From: Gammaproteobacteria bacterium
GTDB taxonomy: Bacteria > Pseudomonadota > Gammaproteobacteria > Pseudomonadales > Halieaceae
Length of the DNA: 64,000 bases
NCBI GenBank assembly: GCA_030428835.1
Contig: JAUIEP010000009.1
Coordinates: forward strand, 1-64,000
Direction of reading: 5' to 3'
In this document: one piece after another, positions 9,974-20,322 of the stretch
Position numbering within the stretch: position 1 is the stretch's first letter
How the letters are laid out: each line of letters begins with the position of its first letter
Program-made: the position numbers and the translations under genes
The notes under the pieces: generated by a model
What the model was told of the DNA's origin: nothing
Databases searched by the model: none
Seen by the model: the letters and a program-made list of their open reading frames with translations, nothing else

Positions 9974-11359
9974 ATGGCACAAAGCGTCCTCATAGTCGAC
10001 GACGAGCCGGATATCCGCGAACTCCTCGACATTACCCTGTCGCGGATGGGTTTGGAGACGCACAGCGCCGCCACCCTGGCCGAGGCGCGCGACCTCGTCG
10101 CCTCGGTAGCACCCGATCTCTGCCTGACAGACATGCGCCTGCCGGACGGCAACGGCATCAGCCTGGTCGAGTACATCCAGGGCGAGTTCTCCCACATCCC
10201 CGTGGCGATGATCACCGCCCACGGCAGCGTGGAAACCGCCATCACCGCCCTCAAGGCGGGGGCCTTCGATTTCATCAGCAAACCGATAGAGCTCGACAAC
10301 CTGCGCAATCTCGTGAGTTCCGCGCTGCAGCTCGAGGGCGACACCAGCGCCGCCGAGCACGCGGTGGACGAGGAGCTGATCGGCAAGGCACCGGCCATCC
10401 AGACGCTGCGCAAGCAGATCGCCAAATTGGCGCGCAGCCAGGCGCCGGTGCATATCCATGGGGAATCGGGTAGCGGCAAGGAGGTCGTGGCCAGGCTCAT
10501 TCACAACAACGGACCGCGCGCGGCAGGTGCTTTTGTCGCGGTCAACTGCGGCGCAATCCCGCCGGAGCTGATGGAAAGCGAGTTGTTCGGGCACATGAAA
10601 GGCAGCTTCACCGGCGCCAGCCACGACAAGGTGGGCCTGTTCCAGGCGGCCGCTGGCGGCACCCTGTTTCTCGACGAGGTCGCCGATCTACCGCTTGCCA
10701 TGCAGGTCAAGTTGTTGCGCGCCATCCAGGAAAAATCGGTACGACCTGTTGGCGCCAGCAAGGAACAAAGCACAGACATCCGCCTCCTGAGCGCGACCCA
10801 CAAGGACCTGGCGGCCGAGGTGGAGGCAGGGCGGTTTCGCCAGGACCTGTACTACCGCATCAATGTGATCGACGTCTCGGTACCGGCCCTGCGCGAGCGA
10901 CTCGGGGACCTGCCCGCACTGACCGATAACATATTGCGCAAGATTGAGGGCGTCGACGGGCAGGCCGGTGCGAAACTCGACGCTTCGGCCCTCGCGGCCC
11001 TGGCCCGTTACAATTTTCCAGGCAACGTGCGCGAGCTGGAAAACATGCTGGAGCGAGCCCTGGCGCTGTCCGACGGCACCGTCATAACGGCGGATGACCT
11101 GCAGTTTTCCAGCAGCACGCCGCCCCCTGTGGCGAAGACGGAACCGGAAGAAGTCGCGACGAGCAGTACGGAACAACCGCGCGGCTGGGTGCGCGACGCC
11201 TACGGCGACCTGGAAGGCTACCTCGAGGACATCGAACGCGAGATCATCAGCGCCGCCCTCGAGGAATGTCGCTGGAACAAAACCGCGACCGCCAAGTTGC
11301 TCGGGGTCAGTTTTCGCAGCCTGCGCTACCGGCTGCAGAAACTGGATCTCGTTGACTGA
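9974..11359 (+). CDS. pilR: Sigma-54-dependent response regulator PilR
   Basis: A 461-residue NtrC-family activator. It has a receiver domain with phospho-acceptor D53 (CLTDMRLPDG), an AAA+ domain with Walker A GESGSGKE (163-170) and a GSFTGA loop (210-215, variant of GAFTGA that contacts sigma-54), and a Fis-type helix-turn-helix at the C-terminus (WNKTATAKLLGVSFRSLRYR). It follows pilS with only two bases between them. Targets are expected to be RpoN promoters such as that of the major pilin, which is not in the window. Convergent with the minor-pilin operon. Confidence 0.95.
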   Translation: MAQSVLIVDDEPDIRELLDITLSRMGLETHSAATLAEARDLVASVAPDLCLTDMRLPDGNGISLVEYIQGEFSHIPVAMITAHGSVETAITALKAGAFDFISKPIELDNLRNLVSSALQLEGDTSAAEHAVDEELIGKAPAIQTLRKQIAKLARSQAPVHIHGESGSGKEVVARLIHNNGPRAAGAFVAVNCGAIPPELMESELFGHMKGSFTGASHDKVGLFQAAAGGTLFLDEVADLPLAMQVKLLRAIQEKSVRPVGASKEQSTDIRLLSATHKDLAAEVEAGRFRQDLYYRINVIDVSVPALRERLGDLPALTDNILRKIEGVDGQAGAKLDASALAALARYNFPGNVRELENMLERALALSDGTVITADDLQFSSSTPPPVAKTEPEEVATSSTEQPRGWVRDAYGDLEGYLEDIEREIISAALEECRWNKTATAKLLGVSFRSLRYRLQKLDLVD

Positions 11360-11364
11360 CGGAA

Positions 11365-11841
11365 TCACCAGCACTCGCCCGGGAGCCCCGGGCCACCACT
11401 GCCCTTGACCCCCAGCCTGTCCAGCGACAGCGTGCCGCACCGCGTGTCGTGGCGCTGCCGGTGTTGCGGCACGGCCAGGAGGATGTAACCCCGCTCGTGG
11501 CTCCGCAATTCCACGAGGTACACGCTGCCGGGTGAATCGCCGGCAATCGGAACGCCACGGCCATCGATCGCGGTCCGTCCGGCGGGTACACCCAACTGCG
11601 CGAGGCTCGTCGCCGGCTGGCGATGGGCCTGGATGAACTGCTGCTGGCGCATGTGCAGTTGCAGCAGGTATGCCTGCGCCAGCCGCCGCTGCGCGACCAG
11701 CACATGCTGCCGGTAACCCGGCAGTGACAGCAGGAGCAGGAGCGACAGGATCACCAGGACGACGAGAATCTCGACGAGCGTCACGCCCCGCGGAGCGCAC
11801 TCAGAGCGGATCGGTCGCCGGAAATCGCCAGTAAACGCCAT
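11365..11841 (-). CDS. pilE: Type IV minor pilin, PilE-like
   Basis: A 158-residue prepilin. A short basic leader (MAFTGDFRRPIRSECAPRG) is cut before VTLVEILVVLVIL, which has the conserved Glu at mature position 5 and a hydrophobic N-terminal helix. The C-terminal part is small and carries two cysteines (TRCGTLS and near the end, GECW), compatible with the PilE disulfide loop. The ATG at 11841 has GGGAG six bases upstream and lies inside the end of pilX, overlapping it by 41 bases. Identity as PilE rests on its place as last gene of the operon and on PilE-type length. Confidence 0.8.
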   Translation of the reverse strand: MAFTGDFRRPIRSECAPRGVTLVEILVVLVILSLLLLLSLPGYRQHVLVAQRRLAQAYLLQLHMRQQQFIQAHRQPATSLAQLGVPAGRTAIDGRGVPIAGDSPGSVYLVELRSHERGYILLAVPQHRQRHDTRCGTLSLDRLGVKGSGGPGLPGECW

Positions 11842-12391
11842 ACAACTCCCCCGCGCGGTCACCCCCGGGAGGCGTGGCACCCTCCGCTGCGGGCAGGCCG
11901 AGCATCACACCGCGCACCGCCGTGCCTTGCGCCCCGTCCTGGACCACTTCCACGCGCACCTCGAACAGCGCGAACGGCGCACCCGCGGCAGATACCTCGC
12001 CACCGCCGAGCGGCACGCCCTCGAGCGTCGCGGGAGCGCGACGGACAACGCGGTACTCTATCCCGGCCCCCGCCAATTCCTCCGGCAGGGCGGCGAGTCC
12101 GCCACTGTCGCACCCCGCGCCGGCGCTCGCCGCGAAACAGCGCACAGCACCCACCGGCGAGGCAGGGTCGAAATTGGCACCGTACCGCGCGACCTCACTC
12201 GCCACCGCGCGGGCACGAACCAGCGCCTGCGCCGCGAACAGTTCATTGTTCGCCATGTGCAACTGTTGCGTGGACGATTCCACGACGGACGTCGCCACCA
12301 GGGCGAGCAGGAACAGGTAGATGAGCGCGAGCAGCAGGATGGCGCCGCGCATGCGCGCGATTCGTCGCATCGCCCTAATCCGCGCGTTCAA
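11801..12391 (-). CDS. pilX: Type IV minor pilin-like PilX
   Basis: A 196-residue protein with an arginine-rich N-terminus and a single hydrophobic helix (GAILLLALIYLFLLALVATSVVESS). Like other PilX proteins it keeps a glycine cleavage site and hydrophobic segment but not the usual FTLIE signature. It overlaps the end of pilW by 17 bases and pilE by 41. In Pseudomonas PilX joins the PilVWXE-PilY1 priming complex at the pilus tip. Confidence 0.8.
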   Translation of the reverse strand: MNARIRAMRRIARMRGAILLLALIYLFLLALVATSVVESSTQQLHMANNELFAAQALVRARAVASEVARYGANFDPASPVGAVRCFAASAGAGCDSGGLAALPEELAGAGIEYRVVRRAPATLEGVPLGGGEVSAAGAPFALFEVRVEVVQDGAQGTAVRGVMLGLPAAEGATPPGGDRAGELYGVYWRFPATDPL

Positions 12392-13349
12392 GGCGGCGCG
12401 TTGCGCGGTCCAGCGCGACGGTCTGGCTCAGCACCCTGCGCAGGAAGCCGTCATCGCGGGCCGGAACGTGCAGCGCGCCCAGGGTATAGCCGACACGCTC
12501 CCGGTGGCCACTCACCGGCAGGATGCTGCGCGCCAGCAGGTGCACCCGCGCGGCGACGACCCGGTCCAGGTCAGTGCCTGCGGGCGCCGGGACGAATTGC
12601 TCCGCGGTACCGTCGCCGTCCGCATCGACACCGTACTCGACCTGCAGGTGTTCGATACCCTCCACCAGGCAACGCGCCAGCATACGATTCCCGGCGAGCG
12701 TCTCGGTGCAAAGCTGTGGTACACCTTCCGCACCGCGCTGCACGGCATAGATGCGGGCCACCGCCGGCCACAGGCTGACACCGGCTGCCGCATAGGACCC
12801 CGCCGCGATATCCCGGGGGCGGAGCTGTTCCCAGCGCAGCGGCACGCCGTCCTCCACCCGCAGGTACCAGTTCAACACCGTCGAGGACGTGAGCGAGGGC
12901 GCGGGGACACCCGCCAACTGGGCTGGCGTCGCGGCCACCCGGCGCAATGCGAGCAGGTCATTCCCAGGGCGCAGGTTATCCGGGTCGATGCAGTCCAGCG
13001 GTTGCCCGGTGACCGTGACCGGCACCCCGCCCGCCGCCCAGTCGTCGACCACATCCAGTGGCACGTCGGAGGCGAGCGCCCACGGGGCAGCGCCACAATC
13101 CACCGCTACCGTTGGTGCCGGGGGTAGCGCCGCACCCGGTATGCCGGCATGAAACCCGGCCATCGCAAGGTCGCGTGTCACCAGGCGCAGCGCGTGCCGC
13201 CCGTTCTCCTGCAGGCGCGCGAGCTCCTGCGAATAGAAGTGATGGCGGCGGCTGTTGGCGTACGTCGCGACCATGGCGGCACTGAGCGACACACCCAGCG
13301 CGAGCGCGATCAGCAGTTCGACCAGCGTCAGGCCGCTCCGGCGGTTCAC
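12375..13349 (-). CDS. pilW: Type IV minor pilin-like PilW
   Basis: A 324-residue prepilin beginning VNRRSG with cleavage before LTLVELLIALALG (Glu at position 5). The GTG start at 13349 shares bases with the pilV stop (GTGA), a classic coupled start. The in-frame ORF extends much further upstream (to 13640) but that part is an arginine-rich shadow of pilV. The long C-terminal region is typical of PilW. Component of the tip-priming minor pilin complex. Confidence 0.85.
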   Translation of the reverse strand: MNRRSGLTLVELLIALALGVSLSAAMVATYANSRRHHFYSQELARLQENGRHALRLVTRDLAMAGFHAGIPGAALPPAPTVAVDCGAAPWALASDVPLDVVDDWAAGGVPVTVTGQPLDCIDPDNLRPGNDLLALRRVAATPAQLAGVPAPSLTSSTVLNWYLRVEDGVPLRWEQLRPRDIAAGSYAAAGVSLWPAVARIYAVQRGAEGVPQLCTETLAGNRMLARCLVEGIEHLQVEYGVDADGDGTAEQFVPAPAGTDLDRVVAARVHLLARSILPVSGHRERVGYTLGALHVPARDDGFLRRVLSQTVALDRATRRLERAD

Positions 13350-13927
13350 GTGACGCTCGCGAGCCGGGCCGAAAACACGACCTGGCGCCTGCCCGGATTC
13401 TCCGGCGGCGCACCATCCGCACCGCAATGCACGGCCCCGGCGCCCGGCTCCCCGACGCGCCCCTGCCAGGTGAGTGTTACCGTGACCTCCCGCCCCGCTC
13501 GCTGGACACATGCCCGGGCGCCGTGCAGTCGCCCGAGGCGGCTGGCGCCGGCCACACCGGTCACGGCACCCAACCCGGACGCGACCTCCCACAGGTCGTA
13601 ATGCGCAAGTTCGATCGGCGTGCAGGGTGCGTGGCGACAATCGACCTCGGGCGTATGTGCCGGTCCCGCTACCAGGTCGGTCGCGGCGTACTCATCAACG
13701 GCGCGCGGATTTGCCTCGACCCGCGCGAGCAGGTCCTGCGCCAGCACCAGGGCCACCGTGTGCTGCAGCGCGCTGTGCGTCGCGCGCTGGCCCGCGATCT
13801 GGCTGGAGAGGAGGCCCAGGACACCGGCTGAAAACAACAGGAGCGCAACAAGGAACTCCGCCAGGCCGACGCCTGCTGCACGGCCCGCTTTCCGCCGCGC
13901 TCCCCGTTTCACTACGCGCCCGCGCAC
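13346..13927 (-). CDS. pilV: Type IV minor pilin-like PilV
   Basis: The 193-residue protein has a basic leader (MRGRVVKRGARRKAGRAAG) followed by VGLAEFLVALLLFSAG; the Glu at position 5 after cleavage is kept, although the usual FTLIE is changed to VGLAE. Length fits PilV. It overlaps the fimU-like gene by 16 bases and is coupled to pilW through GTGA. Cysteine pairs in the region DCRHAPC suggest a disulfide-stabilised head. Confidence 0.82.
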   Translation of the reverse strand: MRGRVVKRGARRKAGRAAGVGLAEFLVALLLFSAGVLGLLSSQIAGQRATHSALQHTVALVLAQDLLARVEANPRAVDEYAATDLVAGPAHTPEVDCRHAPCTPIELAHYDLWEVASGLGAVTGVAGASRLGRLHGARACVQRAGREVTVTLTWQGRVGEPGAGAVHCGADGAPPENPGRRQVVFSARLASVT

Positions 13928-14475
13928 GGTGCATCACCCTCATGCAAACGGGCGCGGCCCGCGATATTGATCACCACCGCGCGCGGCGCGATCGCGCTGC
14001 CCGCGGGGGGACAAACCATCAAGGTCTGGTTGCTGCGGGACGTGCCGTCCGGCAGAAAGTTGATAGCGCGCTCGGCATACCCCGTGCCGGCGCCGTTTCG
14101 CACGCTGAAGCCGTGCGGGACACCGGAAAAAATGTGCAGGACCTCGTCGCTGCCCGCATCCACGCTGCGATCGCGATCGACATTGGCGAAGATCATCCAG
14201 CCCTGGGCGTAGTCGCCGGCGCAACTGGCTTCGCCCGAGTGGGCGATGAGCGACGGACAGAGCGTCACGGGAACGCTGCGCAAAACCGCCTCGCTACGCG
14301 CCAGGTTAATGGCGGACAACAGCCGCGTCGATTCGACGCCGACGCGCACGCGGTGCAGGACACTGGTCATGAGCGGCGCCGCGGCAGCCAGCGACAGCGC
14401 CGCGATGAGCATCACCACGAGCAGTTCGATCAGGGTAAAACCCCGCGACCGGGGTAAGGCAGACATCCTGTCCAC
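13912..14475 (-). CDS. fimU: Type IV minor pilin-like FimU/FimT (GspH-type)
   Basis: A 187-residue prepilin: short basic leader (MSALPRSRG) and GFTLIELLVVMLIAALSLAA helix, then a GspH/FimT-type beta domain (SAINLARSEAVLRSVPVTLCPS). I chose GTG at 14475 because AAGGAGGT lies about five bases upstream; the ATG at 14466 is too far from it. First gene of the minor-pilin operon; the 118-bp gap back to ispH should contain its promoter. FimU and FimT cannot be told apart without alignment. Confidence 0.8.
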   Translation of the reverse strand: MDRMSALPRSRGFTLIELLVVMLIAALSLAAAAPLMTSVLHRVRVGVESTRLLSAINLARSEAVLRSVPVTLCPSLIAHSGEASCAGDYAQGWMIFANVDRDRSVDAGSDEVLHIFSGVPHGFSVRNGAGTGYAERAINFLPDGTSRSNQTLMVCPPAGSAIAPRAVVINIAGRARLHEGDAPCAGA

Positions 14476-14593
14476 GACACACCTCCTTGGTGCCACCAGC
14501 ATAGCAACGTCCGGCGGAGATACCAGCGCCTGCCGTTATCTGGCCGAATCTGGCGGGATGGGATGCGTGACCGGGGTTCGGTCGAATGTCGTC

Positions 14594-15544
14594 CTAGAGG
14601 TTTACCGCGTCGATGCGCAGTTCTCTCGGCAGGGAAAAGGTCACGTTCTCCGGGCGGCCCGCCACTTCCTGCGGCGGGTCTGCGCCGAGCGCACAGAGTC
14701 CCTCGACCACTTCCCGCACCAGCACCTCGGGCGCGGAGGCGCCGGCGGTGACGCCGATGCGCGTCTTGCCCTCGAGCCAGCGCGGGTCGATGTCACCCGC
14801 GCCGTCCAGCAGGTGGGCCTCCGCGCCCATACGCTCGGCGAGTTCGCGCAGGCGGTTGGAGTTGGAGCTGTTGGGCGAGCCCACCACCAGCAACAGGTCG
14901 CAGCGCTGCGCGAGCTGCTTGACCGCGTCCTGGCGGTTCTGCGTGGCGTAGCAGATGTCGTCCTTGCGCGGACCCTCGATGTTCGGGAAGCGCGCGCGCA
15001 GCGCGTCGATCACGCGCGCCGTGTCGTCCATCGAGAGGGTCGTCTGGGTCACGTAGGCCAGGTTATCCGGGTCGCGCACCTCGAGACTGCCGGCCTGTTG
15101 GTCATCCTCCACCAGGTAGATTTCCCCGCCAGCGCTGCGGTCGTACTGCCCCATGGTGCCCTCGACCTCGGGGTGACCGCGGTGGCCGATGAGGATGCAC
15201 TCGCGCCCCTGCAGGCTGAGGCTGGCGACCTCCACGTGCACCTTGGTCACCAGCGGGCAGGTCGCGTCGAACACCTTGAGGGAGCGTTGGCCCGCCTCCT
15301 GGCGCACAGCCTTGGAGACACCGTGGGCACTGAAGATCACGATGCAGTCGTCCGGCACCTCGTGCAGCTCGTCGACGAAAATGGCGCCGCGATCGCGCAG
15401 GTCATCAACCACGAAACGGTTGTGCACTACCTCGTGGCGCACGTAGATAGGGGCGCCGAATACCTCGAGGGCCCTGTTCACGATGTCTATCGCCCTGTCG
15501 ACGCCGGCGCAGAAACCGCGGGGATTGGCCAGTTGAATTTCCAT
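14594..15544 (-). CDS. ispH: 4-hydroxy-3-methylbut-2-enyl diphosphate reductase
   Basis: 316-residue [4Fe-4S] enzyme that makes IPP and DMAPP in the last step of the MEP isoprenoid pathway. The three cluster cysteines are visible: C12 ([12 protein letters not shown]), C96 ([11 protein letters not shown]) and C198 ([10 protein letters not shown]). The start at 15544 aligns with the family N-terminus; the longer ORF would add 25 unrelated residues overlapping fkpB. The order lspA-fkpB-ispH is the conserved gammaproteobacterial one. Confidence 0.96.
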   Translation of the reverse strand: MEIQLANPRGFCAGVDRAIDIVNRALEVFGAPIYVRHEVVHNRFVVDDLRDRGAIFVDELHEVPDDCIVIFSAHGVSKAVRQEAGQRSLKVFDATCPLVTKVHVEVASLSLQGRECILIGHRGHPEVEGTMGQYDRSAGGEIYLVEDDQQAGSLEVRDPDNLAYVTQTTLSMDDTARVIDALRARFPNIEGPRKDDICYATQNRQDAVKQLAQRCDLLLVVGSPNSSNSNRLRELAERMGAEAHLLDGAGDIDPRWLEGKTRIGVTAGASAPEVLVREVVEGLCALGADPPQEVAGRPENVTFSLPRELRIDAVNL

Positions 15545-15575
15545 GCTGTCCTGTCGTACCGGGGTCCGGGCCCGC

Positions 15576-16025
15576 TCAGTGCAGTTCCGCCGGCTCGACC
15601 CGGTGAATGAGTACGTCAAACAGTATTGTACGCCCGGACAGCGGGTGGTTGAAATCCACCGTCACCTCGTCGTCGTCAAACGCGACGATCATGCCGGGCA
15701 ACTCGCCCCCGGAGGAGTCGGCAAAGGAGTACACCAGGCCGACCTGCAGGTCGCCGTCGCCGTCGAAGCGGTCCCGCGCCACCCGCTGGACATTGTTCTC
15801 GTTGGGCTGGCCGAAGGCGTTCTCCGGCTCGACGGTGAACATCTGGCGATCACCCGCATTCAACCCGAATAGGAGTCGTTCGAACCCGGGCAGCAGGCTG
15901 CCGTCGCCGATAACGAAATCCACGGGCTCACCCCCGAAGTTGGTATCGACCTCCGAGCCGTCCTCCAGGCTCACGGAAAAATTCAGGAACACGCGCGTGC
16001 CTTCGCTGACGGGTACACTGCTCAC
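15576..16025 (-). CDS. fkpB: FKBP-type peptidyl-prolyl isomerase, SlpA-like
   Basis: A 149-residue FKBP domain with a SlyD-like insert-in-flap arrangement, as in E. coli FkpB (SlpA). Recognisable segments are [22 protein letters not shown], the [20 protein letters not shown] helix-strand and [15 protein letters not shown] cytoplasmic proline isomerase/chaperone. The GTG start overlaps the lspA stop (GTGA) and has GGGAGG seven bases upstream. It lacks the metal-binding histidine tail of SlyD. Confidence 0.93.
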   Translation of the reverse strand: MSSVPVSEGTRVFLNFSVSLEDGSEVDTNFGGEPVDFVIGDGSLLPGFERLLFGLNAGDRQMFTVEPENAFGQPNENNVQRVARDRFDGDGDLQVGLVYSFADSSGGELPGMIVAFDDDEVTVDFNHPLSGRTILFDVLIHRVEPAELH

Positions 16026-16516
16026 GCGGTCGCCTCCCGGGCGTCGCGGTGCAGCAGGCTGTCGAGAATCATGCATGCGGCGCCCACGCTGATGGCCGAA
16101 TCGGCGAGGTTGAATGCCGGAAAATAGTAGCCCCCGTAGTGCACGGAGATGAAATCGACCACGTAGCCGAGGGTGACGCGGTCGTACAGGTTGCCCAGCG
16201 CTCCCGCGAGGATAAGCGCGACGGAGAACGCCAGCAGTCGCTGGTTGCGCGGCATGACGAACAGCCAGATGATGAGCGCGACACTGACGCCCGAAGCGAC
16301 AATGGTGAAAAAGTAGCGCTGCCAGCCGCCGGCCTGGTCGAGGAAGCTGAAGGCGGCGCCCGTGTTGTGCGCCAGGGTGAGATTGAACCAGGAGAACACT
16401 TCCTGCGGGCGGCCGTAATCGAGGTGGGCGCTGGCCAGGCCCTTCGTGTACTGGTCCAGGAGTATCAGCACGAGCGCAAGGCCGTACCAGGCGAACGCCA
16501 ACGTGCCGTTACGCAA
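16022..16516 (-). CDS. lspA: Lipoprotein signal peptidase
   Basis: A 164-residue inner-membrane aspartyl protease that cleaves prolipoproteins. Four hydrophobic helices are visible, and the catalytic pair is D121 (GYVVDFIS) and D139 (FNLADSAIS). Other family blocks are LDQYTK and [11 protein letters not shown] chose the TTG at 16516 because GAGGTG sits six bases upstream and the length then equals that of the E. coli enzyme; the in-frame sequence further up is a shadow of ileS. It overlaps the ileS end by eight bases. Confidence 0.93.
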   Translation of the reverse strand: MRNGTLAFAWYGLALVLILLDQYTKGLASAHLDYGRPQEVFSWFNLTLAHNTGAAFSFLDQAGGWQRYFFTIVASGVSVALIIWLFVMPRNQRLLAFSVALILAGALGNLYDRVTLGYVVDFISVHYGGYYFPAFNLADSAISVGAACMILDSLLHRDAREATA

Positions 16517-19313
16517 AGTGGCGCACCTCACCGGAACCGTCGACGTTCTCGACGCAGCGGCCGCACAGGGTCGGGTGAGCCGGGTGGGAGCCGACATCGG
16601 CGCGGCGGTGCCAGCAGCGCTCACACTTGTCATCGGCAGACACCGCGACACTCAGCTTCAATCCCGCAATACCGGTGGCGGCCGCGTCTTCACCCGCATC
16701 GTCCAGCGGCGCGACGACGGCGTCGGACGTGATGAGCACAAAGCGCAGTTCCTGCCCGAGTTCACGCAGTTGCGCCGCGAGCGCCGCATCGCAGTAGAGC
16801 GTCACCGCGGCGTCCAGGCCACCCTTCAACACGCCGGCGGCGCGCTGGTGTTCCATCTCGCGATTGACCGCGGAGCGCACCGCCATCACGCCCTGCCAGT
16901 AGGCATGGCCCATGGCGGCGTCATCCGCCTGTCGCGCGAGTCCCTCGTACCAGGTGACCAGCATCACCGACTCCGGCCGCTCGCCGGGCAGGTTCTCCCA
17001 GATCTCCTCGGCCGTGTAGCTGAGGATAGGCGCGATCCAGCGCACCAGGGCTTCAGCGATGTGATACATCGCGCTCTGCGCCGAGCGCCGGGCCACGCTG
17101 TCGGCCCGCGTGGTGTACTGGCGATCCTTGATGATGTCCAGGTAGATCCCGCCGAGGTCAGTGGCGCAGAAGTTATGCAGTTTCTGGTAGACCTGGTGAA
17201 AATGGTAGCCGCGATAGAGCGCCTCCAGTTCATCCTGCAGCCGCGCCGCCTGGTCGACCGCCCACTGGTCGAGGGGCAGCATGTCCGCGAACGGCACGGC
17301 GTCGCTGTGCGGGTCAAAGCCATTCAGGTTGGACAACAGGAAGCGCGCGGTGTTGCGAATGCGCCGGTAGGAATCGGCCGTGCGCTTGAGGATCTCGTCG
17401 CTGACCGCGACTTCGCCGCGGTAGTCCGTCGCCGCCACCCACAGGCGCAGGATATCGGCGCCCAGATCGTTCATGACTTTCATCGCGGGCACGATATTGC
17501 CGAGCGACTTGGACATCTTGCGCCCCTCGCCGTCCACGGTGAAGCCGTGGGTGAGCACCGTGCGGTACGGCGCCTCTCCCTCGATCGCCATCGCGGTCAG
17601 CAGCGAGGACTGGAACCAGCCGCGGTGCTGGTCGGAACCCTCCAGGTACAGGTCGGCCGGGAACTGCAAATCCGCGCGCTTGTTCAGCACGCAAGCGTGG
17701 GTCACGCCGGAGTCGAACCAGACATCGAGGGTGTCGGTGACCTTCTCGTAGTCCACGGCCTCCGCGCCGAGCAACTCCGCGGGGTCGAGGTCGAACCAGG
17801 CATCGATGCCCGCCTCCTCGATCTTCAGCGCGACCTGCTCCATCAGCTCGCTCGTGCGCGGGTGCAACTCGCCCGATTCGCGGTGCAGGAACAGCGTGAT
17901 GGGAACACCCCAGGTGCGCTGCCGCGAGATGCACCAGTCCGGGCGGTTGCCCAGCATCGCATCGATGCGCGCCTTGCCCCACTCCGGCAGCCAGGTCACC
18001 TTCTCGACCGCGTCTTTCGCGCTGTCCAGCAGCCCGTTCTGCTGCATGCTGACGAACCACTGGGGCGTCGCGCGGAAAATAATCGGCGTCTTGTGGCGCC
18101 AGCAGTGCGGATAGGAGTGCTCGTAGCGCTCGTGATGCAACAGCGCGCCCCGCTCGGCCAGCAGTTCGATGATGGCGTCGTTGGCCTTCAACACGTGCTG
18201 GCCGCCGAACAGCGGTGTGTCGGGCAGGTAGACGCCGTTGCCGCCCACCGGGTTGTAGACCTCGAGGTCGTACCGCTGGCCCACGACAAAGTCGTCCTGG
18301 CCGTGCCCGGGCGCCGTGTGCACGGCGCCCGTACCGGCCTCGGTGGTGACGTGGTCGCCAAGGATCACAGGCACCTCGATGTCCAGGAAGCAGTGCCGCA
18401 GCAACTGGTGCTCAAGCGCGACACCCTTGCAGCGCCCCAGCACCTTGACGCCGTCGAGTCCGAAGCGGGCGGCACACGCCTCCGCCAGCTCCTGCGCAAC
18501 CAGCAGCGCGCGTTCGCCCGCGTCGAGCAGCACGTATTCAAGCTCCGGATGCAGGCACACGGCGCGGTTGGCTGGCAGTGTCCACGGCGTGGTGGTCCAG
18601 ATGGGGATCGCGATTTCACCCGGGAAGTTCGCGCCGCAGGCGGCGTTGATGGCCGCCGCGTCCACCGCGGTGAAGGCCACGTCGATGGCCGGGGACACCT
18701 TGTCGGCGTATTCCACCTCGGCCTCGGCGAGGGCGGAACCACAGTCCATGCACCAGTGCACCGGCTTGAAGCCCTTGTGCAGGTGGCCGTTGGCGACGAT
18801 CGCCTGCAGCGCACGCACGATGTTCGCCTCGAAGACGTAATTCATCGTGAGGTAGGGGTTCTCCCATTCGCCCAGCACACCCATGCGCATGAAGACCTCG
18901 CGCTGGGCGTCCACCTGCGAGGTGGCGTATTCCCGGCACTTCTGGCGAAACTGGGCGGGCGTCACCTTGTTGCCGGGCTTACCTACCTTCTTCTCGACAT
19001 TCAGCTCGATGGGCAGGCCGTGACAGTCCCAGCCCGGGACATAGGGGGCGTCGAAGCCGTCGAGCGTGCGTGAGCGCACGATGATGTCCTTGAGGATCTT
19101 GTTGACCGCGTGACCGACATGCAGGTCGCCGTTGGCGTATGGCGGGCCGTCGTGCAGCACAAATTTCGGGCGCCCCGCGCTGGCCTCGCGGATCTTCGCG
19201 TACAGGCCGGAATCCTGCCACTGCTTTAGGCGCGCGGGCTCGCGCTGGGCGAGACTCGCTTTCATGGGGAATGCCGTCTGCGGCAGGTTCAGTGTGTCTT
19301 TGTAATCACTCAT
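16509..19313 (-). CDS. ileS: Isoleucyl-tRNA synthetase
   Basis: 934 residues, class Ia synthetase. HIGH-type motif HVGH (65-68, in [12 protein letters not shown]), editing (CP1) domain in the region about 195-410 with the [15 protein letters not shown] block, KMSKS near residue 600, an anticodon-binding helical domain, and a C-terminal zinc knuckle (CERCWHRR ... LCGRCVENV). Length matches the bacterial type (E. coli 938). Located between ribF and lspA as usual. Confidence 0.97.
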   Translation of the reverse strand: MSDYKDTLNLPQTAFPMKASLAQREPARLKQWQDSGLYAKIREASAGRPKFVLHDGPPYANGDLHVGHAVNKILKDIIVRSRTLDGFDAPYVPGWDCHGLPIELNVEKKVGKPGNKVTPAQFRQKCREYATSQVDAQREVFMRMGVLGEWENPYLTMNYVFEANIVRALQAIVANGHLHKGFKPVHWCMDCGSALAEAEVEYADKVSPAIDVAFTAVDAAAINAACGANFPGEIAIPIWTTTPWTLPANRAVCLHPELEYVLLDAGERALLVAQELAEACAARFGLDGVKVLGRCKGVALEHQLLRHCFLDIEVPVILGDHVTTEAGTGAVHTAPGHGQDDFVVGQRYDLEVYNPVGGNGVYLPDTPLFGGQHVLKANDAIIELLAERGALLHHERYEHSYPHCWRHKTPIIFRATPQWFVSMQQNGLLDSAKDAVEKVTWLPEWGKARIDAMLGNRPDWCISRQRTWGVPITLFLHRESGELHPRTSELMEQVALKIEEAGIDAWFDLDPAELLGAEAVDYEKVTDTLDVWFDSGVTHACVLNKRADLQFPADLYLEGSDQHRGWFQSSLLTAMAIEGEAPYRTVLTHGFTVDGEGRKMSKSLGNIVPAMKVMNDLGADILRLWVAATDYRGEVAVSDEILKRTADSYRRIRNTARFLLSNLNGFDPHSDAVPFADMLPLDQWAVDQAARLQDELEALYRGYHFHQVYQKLHNFCATDLGGIYLDIIKDRQYTTRADSVARRSAQSAMYHIAEALVRWIAPILSYTAEEIWENLPGERPESVMLVTWYEGLARQADDAAMGHAYWQGVMAVRSAVNREMEHQRAAGVLKGGLDAAVTLYCDAALAAQLRELGQELRFVLITSDAVVAPLDDAGEDAAATGIAGLKLSVAVSADDKCERCWHRRADVGSHPAHPTLCGRCVENVDGSGEVRHFA

Positions 19314-19321
19314 ACCGTTTC

Positions 19322-20263
19322 TTAACGTGTACCGGCGCGGGCAAACCAGTCCCGTGCCGCTTCGATGTCCCGCCCGATCTGCTCCCTGAGCGCCGCGACG
19401 GAATCAAACTTGCGCTCGTCCCGCAGCTTGCTGCGAAAGGTCACCTCGATGTGCCTGCCGTAGAGCTGCACCTCGCGGTCGAGCAGGTGCACCTCCAGAT
19501 TGGCCTTGATGCTGTCGTTCACCGTGGGCCGCACACCCACGTTGGCCACGCCCTGCACGCCTGCGAGTCCCGCCCCGCTCACCTCCACCGCGAACACACC
19601 CGAGAGCGGCGAGCGCAGTCGCCGCAGCTCGAGGTTCGCCGTCGGCACACCGATGCTACGCCCCAGCTGGCGGCCGTAGATCACCCGGCCACTGATGCTG
19701 TAGGGGCGACCCAGCAGCGCCTCGGCCTCCGCGAAATCCGCCCTCTCAAGCGCCTCGCGGATGCGCGTGCTGCTGACGCGCTCGCCGGCGATCTCCAGGG
19801 TCGGCGTGGGGCCCGCGTCGTAACCGTGGCGTTTGCCCTCACGCTGGATAAAGGCCACGTCGCCCTGCCGGCCGGCGCCGAAGCGAAAATCATCGCCCAG
19901 GACCACGTAACGGACACCGAGTCCGGCGACGAAGATGTCGTCGATAAACCGCTGCGCGGACATGCCGCGCAACTGTTCGTTGAACCGGATGCGCAGGACC
20001 CGGTCGACCCCGAGCTCGGCGAGGGCCATCACCTTCTCCCTGAAACTCATGATGCGGGCGGGCGCCTGTAGCGGGGAGAAGTACTCCCGCGGCAGGGGCT
20101 CGAACACTATGATCAGCGAGGGCAGCTTGAACTCGCGCGCCTTGTCCAGCAGGTGGCGGATCACCGCCTGGTGCCCCAGGTGCACACCGTCGAAGGCCCC
20201 GATCGTCGCGACACAACCCAAGTGTCTCGGCCGCAGGTTGTGCAGGCCTCGAATCAGTTCCAT
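19322..20263 (-). CDS. ribF: Bifunctional riboflavin kinase / FAD synthetase
   Basis: 313 residues. The N-terminal FAD synthetase domain has the nucleotidyltransferase signature [15 protein letters not shown] (about 21-35) and [10 protein letters not shown]-like motif ([10 protein letters not shown]). The C-terminal flavokinase domain has [20 protein letters not shown] with the PTAN motif. Converts riboflavin to FMN and FAD. Eight bases separate it from ileS. Confidence 0.96.
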   Translation of the reverse strand: MELIRGLHNLRPRHLGCVATIGAFDGVHLGHQAVIRHLLDKAREFKLPSLIIVFEPLPREYFSPLQAPARIMSFREKVMALAELGVDRVLRIRFNEQLRGMSAQRFIDDIFVAGLGVRYVVLGDDFRFGAGRQGDVAFIQREGKRHGYDAGPTPTLEIAGERVSSTRIREALERADFAEAEALLGRPYSISGRVIYGRQLGRSIGVPTANLELRRLRSPLSGVFAVEVSGAGLAGVQGVANVGVRPTVNDSIKANLEVHLLDREVQLYGRHIEVTFRSKLRDERKFDSVAALREQIGRDIEAARDWFARAGTR

Positions 20264-20322
20264 GCGGTGAATGTGCCCGGGCAGACCAAACGGGGAAGTA
20301 TAACGACTTTACCCCCGCTAGC

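Noticed and set aside
16446-19073. 875-codon plus-strand ORF antisense to ileS
   Set aside because: Mirror of a clear isoleucyl-tRNA synthetase; composition is low-complexity His/Arg/Val and no motif was seen.
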